Source of the DNA: Limnanthes douglasii subsp. nivea
Lineage: Eukaryota; Streptophyta; Magnoliopsida; Brassicales; Limnanthaceae
Length of the DNA stretch: 64,000 bases
Assembly: GCA_036936605.1 (NCBI GenBank)
Contig: JAUPFV010000003.1
Location: forward strand, 145,422,997-145,486,996
Direction of reading: 5' to 3'
Shown: piece by piece, positions 56,191-64,000 of the stretch
Layout: the number at the start of each line of letters is the position of its first letter
Position numbering within the stretch: the first letter of the stretch is position 1
Translations under genes and position numbers: made by a program
Notes under the pieces: model-generated
What the model was told of the DNA's origin: nothing
The model's input: the letters and a program-made list of their open reading frames with translations, nothing else
Database searches by the model: none

Positions 56191-56760
56191 TGAAGCTTAC
56201 GTGGATTATTTAGGTGACATGGCACCAATAAATAAATAAATAAGCATCTTCTTCTTCATCTTCCTTTCTTTTTTCTTCCCGCTTTCTTTATAGATTTATT
56301 TCTTTGGTTCAAAAAAATGAAATAAATTTATTTCTTTCCATTTTCTTAAAAACACACAATAAAGGGAGACTTATAAAATCCTACTCTCAGTTTTTTCTCT
56401 CTTTCACACTCTTTTTCTACACTCTGTTTTTCTTTCCTAAATAAAATATTGAGTTTGTTCTTGTTTCTATCTTTTTAACTATTAACATGGAAGTCTTCAA
56501 TCAATTTTCACTCACTATGCACTCACTTTATCTATATAAATGAACAAAAATTATTTTCAAATTTAAAAGATAGCCATCAAACAATCATGAAAGCTAATTT
56601 AAATCGAGAGCATTGTGGAGGAATGGTCGAAAACCATTATTTTTTGTTAATGACTCACTTTAACTATAAAAAACTCATTTTATAATTTTTTGTTATAAAT
56701 TAAATGGTTTCATACAAAATAAATTACAAACTTACCAGAAATAAACTAAAAAAATTTAAA
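56191..56760. other. AT-rich with CT-rich stretch, no gene
   Basis: TTTCTTTTTTCTTCC-type pyrimidine tracts at 56250-56460 resemble a leader of the ORF remnant that follows, but nothing can be proved. Confidence 0.4.
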
Positions 56761-56763
56761 ATA

Positions 56764-57150
56764 ATGGCTCATTACATTAACATCTCCTCCGAGCATGAGT
56801 ATGGAAAATCAAACTCCTCAGATGATGGCTTCTCTAATGAATAAAAAGGAGTCATCATATAAAATAATGACAACACAGAAATACCCTTTCAGTTTTGATG
56901 ATAAGGGATCTTCTCGTTTGTTGTCTGCTATTATTCTCCAGATTGTGCTTCATTTTCTCGATATGAGGAAGACTTGTATTATACTCTTTCACCAAAGAAG
57001 ATAAAGTATAGAGAACTGTAAGAATCCCAAAAGGAGGAGGAATAAAAGGAATAGGAAAATTCTGACGATGAGGAAGAATGAGAGGAAGAGTCTGACGAGG
57101 ACGAAGATGAGGACAAAAATCAAGATGAACGAGACTGCTCTTTTTATGTT
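56764..57150 (+). pseudogene. Unclassified broken ORF with acidic tail
   Basis: Starts MAHYINISSEHEYGKSNSSDDGF, stops after 26 codons, then continues in other frames with FSRYEEDLYYTLSPKKIKYREL and an Asp/Glu-rich end (ENSDDEEE.EEESDEDEDED). Acidic stretches of this kind occur upstream of the DNA-binding domain in some MULE transposases, but no domain is identified. Could equally be a host-gene remnant. Confidence 0.35.
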
Positions 57151-57359
57151 TAAAAGTTTGTATTTTTAATGTTTTTGTTATCTTCTCGCAGGATATTCTG
57201 TTCAACCCTAAAATGTGTTATTTTTATTGTTAGGATTGATATTATGATGTTTTCACAACTTTTGTGATCTCATCTTGCTTTGTGTTTGCATGACCAATAT
57301 GACTCGTCTAATGTAGTTCAAACATTCCAAGTCATCCAATATTCTCTTTTCTATTTTCT

Positions 57360-57970
57360 AAAGTCTGAAATACGTTTATAGAGAGACTTGCATGTCTAGT
57401 ATGTGTGGTCTAGTATAATTTGGCACGTTTTAGTTACAGTAGAATCTCAGGTTTATATGTATTAGAACTGTATGTTTAGTTTTGATGGAACACATGTATA
57501 ATTGAAAGAGAATCGCATGTTTAGTTGCAACAGAATCACATGTTTAGTTTAAGGAAAGTCGTATGTTTAGTTTAAGTAGATTCATATGTTTGGTCTCATT
57601 AAGTAGAAACTCGTGTTTAGTTTAAGTAGAATAAGTTCAATCCAAGTATAATCGCATGTTTGGTTTAACCAGACATATAAATGGGATTTTAGTTACGGTT
57701 TATTAGTAGAGTCGCATGTTGGTCTCATTAAGTATCGCATGTGTAATGTAAGTAGAATTACACGTTCAGTTTAATTACAGTTACATATTTAGTTTAAGTA
57801 AATTTCCATGTTCGCTTTAAGTAGACATGTAAATAGGTTATTAGTTAGGGTTTATTAATATAGTCGTATGTTTGGTCTCATCAATTCGAGTCACGTGTTT
57901 AGTTTAAGTAAAATTACATGTTTGGTTTAATTGGAAATCATCGTTCTATACTCTAAACTAGTCTCACATG
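57360..57970 (+). repeat. TCGCATGTTTAGTTTAAGTAGAA-type array
   Basis: About 20 degenerate copies of a unit of about 25-30 nt: GAATCGCATGTTTAGTTTAAGTA and variants with TTGGTCTCATTAAGTAG. Core TCGCATG is the complement of the CATGCGA found in the other arrays. Confidence 0.85.
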
Positions 57971-58119
57971 TTTAAAATTCAGGTGTGGCATACTTTGTAA
58001 TACTTTGAAACATGAAAATTTACAGTATGTCAAATTCCAAAATATTTGAACAAGTTAATCGCAAGTCCTTTTATTATGCCCTAACTTTGAACAACGATCA
58101 CACTTTTTCTTCCTGGTTT
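57971..58119. other. Spacer between array and MULE remnant
   Basis: No feature. Confidence 0.4.
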
Positions 58120-60190
58120 TTATTTCTCAACTAGATAGAATACACTTCTTTTTAGGCCTTCTAGCTCGTCTTTTTTAGTTAGATGGAAAAATTGCATCCA
58201 ATTCATTAGAGTTTGATCAGTTAAAAAAATAGTTATAGCATGTATACTAAAAGAGTAAGTTGGTTTATAATTACTAACACTACAAAATGGATCTATTAAT
58301 GTCATAGGATCCTATTGGGTCAAATGTATTGCAACAAACCATGAGAACATGGACAATAATCTTGTTGGCATATACCACAAGAACATTTGAAATCCATTAA
58401 GTTAACAACCATAATAGGTTCGGAAGAAACTTCAAATATGGATGTTAAAGACTTACCAACTATCTAATGACGTCTTTTTTCCATATTAACCTTTAACGTT
58501 TTTCGTACTCAAAGCATAATTTACTGCTCTAACTTAGCTCATCCGAATAAAATCATGAAATTTGATTCATAAATAAGATTCAAATTTTTCAATTAATTCA
58601 ACAACAGGTAAACTACACAAATATGTAATCTTATGGATAAAAGATTCTAGTGGAGAATATGTCATAGCATCGTATCATTTCCCTTGAACAAATGTTTGAG
58701 CATATTTTTACCTCGAAAAATATCGAGAAAGTTGACTAATAAACACTTGAAGTCTTTCATTAAAAATATCTACATTTGGAGCATAAGAATATTGTATAAA
58801 CCTATAAATAATCCTAGACTTAAACTTTACTCAGATCGACTGAGAGCATACCTCAAATTTTGAACAAGATGGAAATTACAGTAGGCATGATAGTAATTTG
58901 CATACAAGGCTGAAACGACATTAATGATACTTAAATAACGGTCCAACTAAATTTCATTTAATATTCCCACAAATGAGGTTTCAAATTCTCCAAAAACCAC
59001 AGCAAATTGTCACCATCTTCACAACCAACAATACTAAATGCAATAGGAAATATACCTCAAAAACAAGTTAAACTACTTTATATGTATATATTATCTTCCA
59101 ACAATATTTTCATAGGTCTCACAGAACCATCTGGTCATAACTTGCATGTTTTATATAACATATATCGCATGTTAGTATGTAAGAATATTATATATGTAAG
59201 TGGTCATGCATGTTTTATATAGCATATCTCACATGTTGGTATGTGCGACTATTACATACAATCTCGCACAAATCACTGTTGAGATACTAAAGTCTCGCAT
59301 GTTACATGTATGTGATGAGAAACAGAAAATCATGAAACTTACCATTATTACCTGCTTTTAATATGTTAGAAAGTAATACTCTGCTGTACTTTCTGGTTAA
59401 AAACATTCCATCGATAAATAAAAGCAGACGACAAGAATTAAAACCATGAACACAAGAACCAAATTATATGAAACACTGCTTAGAGTTATCTCTCAGAGTA
59501 TATTCCAAATGAAAGTCGGTAGACGTATTCCTTAAGTAAATTAAACAAAGTAGAAATATATCTGAAAAATCCCCTCCTAGCCTTCTTCAAAGAATTCTAT
59601 AAGAGACGTAAGAAATATCTAAACCCTAGTTAACAAATTATTTTACATTTTTCATTGTCACGGAATAAAATGACCTAATATAATCATGAATTTATGTGGT
59701 CATCAACTCGGATCACATATTTCATATATTTTTTTGAAAAATCGGGCCTGCAAGTATGCAACTGAACAAACCGCTTAATGGTCATGAAGTCAGTGGTGGA
59801 GTTAAATGATGCATAAAGTCCATTTACATATAGTTGAGACTTATTTTCACAATAAGCAGGTAGCTTAGATATTATATTATTTATGTATTTGAAACAAAAA
59901 CCATGCTCTGAGGTATAAAGACATAAAGATAACCTTAGAGCTGCAACATCTTGATAAAAAACTTGACCAACACCTCTAATTGCATCAACCCAACTAGTAG
60001 TAACAAGTTGTTTTCTTTATGATAATTAAAACTTAAATCAGTATACTCTCCCTACTAATTAATTGATTATTTGAGGTTTCAAATAAATTAGAGCTAGAAT
60101 CTTTACATATGTCTTCAATAACCTCATCAACCGCATACTTTCCCTATAAAAAACAAAACTTTAAATACTCAACATCAAGCAGCAATAACA
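58120..60190 (-). pseudogene. Decayed MULE transposase on the minus strand, near full length
   Basis: Read on the minus strand from 60190: DNA-binding domain (VTTSWVDAIRGVGQVFYQ, RLSLCLYTSEHGFCFKY, FMTIKRFVQLHTC at about 60020-59740), the DDE start (LLFIDGMFLTRKYSRVLLS, about 59420-59370), the CxxH region (AYHGYCNFHLVQNLRYAL, about 58900-58840), the SWIM zinc finger (CSCGICQQDYCPCSHGLL, about 58410-58350), and a C-terminal tail (SVSNYKPTYSFSIHAIT). The same family as the triplicated copies at 16-26 kb, as shared words in both strands attest. Many stops; dead. A short TCTCGCATG-type stretch (59120-59330) sits between the DDE start and CxxH. Confidence 0.75.
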
Positions 60191-60950
60191 AACCCTGAAA
60201 GCTGTCTGTTACGTAATAAACATTTCCTATTATCAGATAAAAACTATTCGAATAGTTAGCCTATAATTTGTAGGTATCGTCACACACAAATCACACACAA
60301 ATCTGATGATTCTCTAGTCCAAAACACACACAAATTTGATGATTCTTCGGTCTGAATTTAGTATACATAATTGAATGCGATGATTATATAAGTGAGTTGT
60401 AGGTAAACAACTTTATCTTTAGTTTTGAATTTTAAACTGTGAATAATAAAAGAAATTAGCCTTTGAAAAATAAAATAAATCCTTATATAAGTGGTCGAGG
60501 TTATTAAAAATATTATTATAAAAATTAAGTATTGACTTGGATTAAATTAAAACAATAATACTAAGTAAACAATAGTGATACTTGGAATACTAAACTACAA
60601 CAAATTTTATTTTTAGATACCATTAAAAAATTATCTTAATTATCTCACAAGTAATATAAAAAATAGATAAAATTGAACGAACTGCATAACAAAATAAAAT
60701 AATAAATACAAAAAATAAATAAGGAAAACACTAAATATTATAGCAAACAATTGTATGTTTGTTTTAATTTTATTTAATTGTTATTCAAGTATATAACAAA
60801 AGAAATTGATGAAGAATTCTTTCCGAGATTTGAAATCTTTTGTACTTATTTATGATTGATTTTCATTGGATCATTGGCGTTCTCCTTGTTTAATTACAAA
60901 GATTATCGATCCTCTCAATCCGGATCTCTCTTATCTGCATCTGTTGTAAT
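60191..60950. other. AT-rich region, no gene; LINE 5' end near its right edge
   Basis: A 36-nt phrase with AATCTGATGATTCT is locally repeated near 60290-60350. GC content rises from about 60900, probably the LINE leader. Confidence 0.5.
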
Positions 60951-61015
60951 ATCTATTGATCTCGGATTTATGGTGGCGATCTCTGTTTTGGGGTGTTAAA
61001 GGTGGTTGCAGGGAT

Positions 61016-61830
61016 ATGGAAGAATTCTGGGTTCTTCAATCATCATCCAACAATCTGCAGCAAAATGCAAAAACAATATATGAGCAAAATTTTCTGAACA
61101 AAGGAAAATCATTTGCTGATACGGTTAACAACCACGAGAAAAATGAAGAATTTAAGCCAAAATATATATTATTCAAGCTTGGTCATATTGATGTTAAATT
61201 TTACCAAAATGTTCAAGATTACTTGAAAATTCAAATAAACTATACCCTCATATGAAAATTAATCAATGGGTACTTAAAAAACCCTAAATGAATTTATACA
61301 GAGAATGAAACTCAATAAGGAATGCAATATTTCAATATGGGATTCAAGACATCTACTTCTAAAATTTGAATCTAAAGATGATTTGGGTAAAGCTTGGGCC
61401 AATAATGTTTGGTACCTGGATGAATTAGTCTTGAGGCTCATCAAATGGATCCCCCATTTCAATACAAAGGTTGAATGCCCACTTAGCCCAGTTTGGATTA
61501 GACCGGAAAGAATACCGAAATACTTGTTTGATGGACAAATCATCTCCTCAATTGCTGAAGCAATATGTAGCTCACTTCAAATTAAAATTCCTGCAAAGAA
61601 CAACACTTTTCATAATTCTTGTTTGGCTTTGGTTGAAATTGATATAACGCAAAATATTTAGTACAAGGTTTGGGTTGGTTTCAAATAAAATCAAGGATTT
61701 TGGATTCCTTTAAGCTATAAGGATCTTCCTAAGTACTATAATATTTGTTTTCATATTGATCACGAGGCTACTAATTGCAAGAAGATGAAAGGGAGTGATC
61801 ATCAAAAAGATAGGAATTTCTAACAATCAC
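61016..61830 (+). pseudogene. LINE ORF1 (DUF4283 and CCHC)
   Basis: Two adjoining frames: 61016-61255 (MEEFWVLQSSSNN...SFADTVN) and 61305-61661, whose WANNVWYLDELVLRLIKWIP...PVWIRPERIPKYLFDGQIISSIAEAI...LALVEIDI is the plant LINE DUF4283 nucleic-acid-binding domain. Near 61733-61790 follows YYNICFHIDHEATNCKK, a CCHC knuckle whose first Cys is Tyr. ORF1 proteins coat the LINE RNA. Confidence 0.8.
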
Positions 61831-62320
61831 TTGTACCGAAATGGGTACTATACATAATTATAACAAGAAGATTACTAAAGATGACAGAAAAATCTTGAAG
61901 TTTATTATTGTTGATCCTAATAAATTTACCAAGGAAACACACAACTGCAATACAAATCAGGTCACGAAATCCTGTTCAAGCAACAACAAAAAAGAAGAAA
62001 ATGATAGCCAAAACATAAAACAAAGTACTAAAAAAGATGAAAAGATAATTGGTGCAATCAAATCACATGAAAAAGGCTATAAATTAGAGTATGAAAACCT
62101 AAGCTCTTAGAATAACACTCATAACAATGAAGAAATAAGAAGCTTATCGTTAACACCTGATCACAAGATCAAAAAGGCCAATACTAATTTCCACAAAGTA
62201 CTACATAAGAAGTTGAAAGAGGCCCGAGGTAAGAAAAAAATCTAACTATTAAACCTATGATGTTTTCAAGGACAAACAAGAAAACAAAATCCAATTCAAG
62301 ATGATTAAGATCTTGAATTG
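61831..62320 (+). pseudogene. LINE ORF1-ORF2 junction, Lys/Asn-rich
   Basis: A frame of 89 codons (61841-62110, KEENDSQNIKQSTKKDEK) is a low-complexity hydrophilic stretch, the usual tail of LINE ORF1. No domain. Confidence 0.5.
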
Positions 62321-63080
62321 TAACGTTAAAGTGATTCGAAACAAGTCTATTGTAAGAAGACTTGAGTCTATAATTTCTAAGGAGCAAATAAATATTGTAG
62401 CACTCCAATAACCTTTAATAAAGGAGGACAAGATAATGATGACTGCTACTAAATTTGGTATGGATAACTTTACTGCTAACAATTCTAACAAAGATTGGAT
62501 TTTCTGGAAGATGGACTATAAGGTCAATATTCTGGTTAACCATTCTCAATTACTTCACACTAAAGTAACTAGGATTACTGATAACACTTGTTTACTATTG
62601 ACGATTATATATGCAAAATGTCAAGGATTTAGCAGGTTTGAGCTTTGGAACTCTTTGAGAGATATTTCCTCTTCTATTGACAATAAGGATTGACAAAATG
62701 TTAATGGGAGACTTCAACATTATAACATCTCCAGATGAGTAAATAGGTTGCATTAAATGTACTATTGACAACACTGATGATTATAATGATATGATAAAAT
62801 ATTGCAGCTTGGAGGATGCAGGCTACTATGATTTTATGTGCACTTTGAACAAAAGTTCTAAATGGAAAAGACTTGACAGAGTTTTATATAACTCTGCATG
62901 GACAAATTCCTTCAATGATACTAAATTGATGCACATGGCTAGAACGTGCTTTGATCATAGCCCTCTATGCATCACCATTAGTAAAGAAAAAGCTATTTAT
63001 AAAAAAATCTTGATATGTGGACTCTTAACACTGATTTTCTATCCTTTGTTAAAACTAATTGCAATAAAGAACTAAAGGGT
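62321..63080 (+). pseudogene. LINE ORF2 endonuclease (EEP)
   Basis: Pieces in three frames: CNVKVIRNKSIVRRLESIISKEQINIVALQ (start), WIFWKMDYKV and LLLTIIYAKCQGFSRFELWNSLRDI (62475-62680), MGDFNIITSPDE (62705-62740, the GDFN catalytic motif), and KRLDRVLYNSAWTNSF...FDHSPL (62866-62965, where SDHSPL is usual). Broken by stops. Confidence 0.8.
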
Positions 63081-64000
63081 TTCTCTCTTTTTGTTTTTTG
63101 GAAAAAGAAAAACAGATTGAAGAAAACTTTAAAATAATGGAACAAATCATTTTGGGAATATTTTTGATAAACTGAAAGATGTTGAAATAAATGTTAAAAA
63201 CATGGAAGTTATGCATAAAAACAGTAATGAGACTAAAATGAACTTATCTAAAGCTAATATTGATGTGCTTTTAGCTCTTAAAATGGAGGAATTCTACTGG
63301 TTTCATAAATGCTATAATAATACATGGCTCAAGGAAGGTGATATAGAATACAAAGATCTATCACAATTATGTTCAAAGAAAAAGAAATAACATTTACAGC
63401 ATCAAAGAAGCAGACAATTGGATAATAGGTAAAGACCAGATTGGGAACTTAGCAGTCAATTACTTCAAGGAAATTCTTATAGGTATACCATACACTACCA
63501 AAGAGGAGGATATTCTTATGAAAAAACCCTATTTTTGAGAATAATCATAAACTTAAATCTAATGATGATAATATTTATCTTATGGACAAGCCTAAAGAGG
63601 ATGAAATATACGAAATTATCTCTAATTTAAATTCCTCGAGTGTTGCAGGTATGGATCTACAAGACTTGTTGGAGCATTATTAAAGGTGATATTTTCTTGG
63701 CTTTGTGTGACTTCATGCTTGGTAAGAAAATTCCTAAAAGTATTATGGATACGAGGATATGCATAATTCTTAAGTCTCCTTATCCTACTAAGTGGAAGGA
63801 TTTTAGGCCAATTGGTCTTTGTAGTTTGTTAAACAGAATAATGTCAAAAAAATTAAATAGCATCGTAACTAAGATTCTTCATAAGGTGATCTCTAAGGTT
63901 CAAGGGGATTTTGTTCCTAACACTTCTATTCACGACAATATATTGATATCTAAAGAGCTAAATGTTTACCAAAACAAAAAGCAGAAAACTATAATTATTC
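63081..64000 (+). pseudogene. LINE ORF2 reverse transcriptase, N-terminal part
   Basis: WLKEGD (near 63330), then after decayed sequence DTRICIILKSPYPTKWKDFRPIGLCSLLNRIMSKKLNSIVTKI and ISKVQGDFVPNTSIHDNILISKELN (about 63745-63965). These are the plant LINE RT fingers motifs (LIPK...DFRPISLC...KI...RL; QGAFVPGR.I.DNIL). The catalytic FADD motif lies beyond the window. Confidence 0.85.

Larger units (their letters stand above)
60951..64000 (+). mobile_element. Plant LINE (L1-type), degenerate, extends past window
   Basis: ORF1-like DUF4283 domain and zinc knuckle, then an endonuclease and the start of RT, in order on +. Frequent stops and frameshifts. The 5' end is not precisely fixed; the 3' part is outside the window. 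Confidence 0.85.

Noticed and set aside
61274..61543. Minus-strand ORF across the LINE ORF1 domain
   Set aside because: Shadow of the DUF4283 coding frame on the plus strand.
1..64000. tRNA, rRNA, or endogenous pararetrovirus sequences
   Set aside because: No cloverleaf, rRNA core motif or pararetroviral movement-protein/coat arrangement was recognised; all RT-like sequences fit gypsy, copia or LINE order.

Overview
The window is nuclear DNA from a flowering plant, probably a eudicot. It is AT-rich, has almost no host genes, and is dominated by nested, mostly decayed transposable elements of plant-specific kinds: Tat-type Ty3/gypsy elements with dual RNase H and an antisense ORF, Ty1/copia, plant LINEs with DUF4283 and RNase H domains, and several Mutator-like elements (MULEs). 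The species cannot be named from the sequence. No rRNA, tRNA, CRISPR array or viral pararetrovirus was recognised.

Layout. (1) 1-6835: the 3' two thirds of a young Tat-lineage gypsy element on +: intact RNase H/aRNH/integrase, a 90-bp tandem array, a long antisense ORF with its own TATA box, a polypurine tract and a 330-bp 3' LTR. It sits inside a second, decayed Tat element read on - (6836-10723), cut in its aRNH domain. (2) 10.8-13.8 kb: a LINE RT fragment, two related foldback elements carrying different short-repeat arrays, and a palindromic Mutator-type MITE with a 10-bp target-site duplication. (3) 14429-15112: the only convincing host gene, a three-exon HMA/HIPP-like gene with a CaaX box. 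(4) 15.3-25.2 kb: a 3.6-kb block in three tandem copies, each holding a wrecked MULE transposase and an array built on an ATGCGAGA core; copy 3 continues to about 26.44 kb. (5) 27.2-30.1 kb: LINE RNase H and gypsy integrase remnants. (6) 30.1-35.1 kb: a Ty1/copia element on -, cut at its gag end. (7) 35.1-37.3 kb: a short Tat derivative. (8) 37.3-46.2 kb: AT-rich, with a copia integrase scrap and a gypsy gag/protease relic.

(9) 47000-54148 is the best-preserved element: a complete 7149-bp MULE with 200-bp terminal inverted repeats (7 mismatches) and a perfect 9-bp target-site duplication (TCTTTGTAA). It carries a multi-exon mudrA transposase with apparent frameshifts, and on the opposite strand an apparently intact two-exon gene for a small GRF zinc-finger protein with a C-terminal membrane segment. 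It landed inside another short-repeat array (46.24-46.99 and 54.16-55.05 kb). (10) 58.1-60.2 kb: a decayed MULE transposase on -, related to the triplicated one, in which DNA-binding, DDE, CxxH and SWIM regions can still be read. (11) About 60.95-64.0 kb: a decayed LINE (ORF1, endonuclease, start of RT) running off the window.

The genes do not form a pathway. The recurrent theme is MULE-family DNA associated with arrays of short degenerate repeats that share a GCGAG or TCGCAT core but have different tails. That association, the GRF passenger gene and the separately promoted antisense ORF of the Tat elements are the observations most worth following up.
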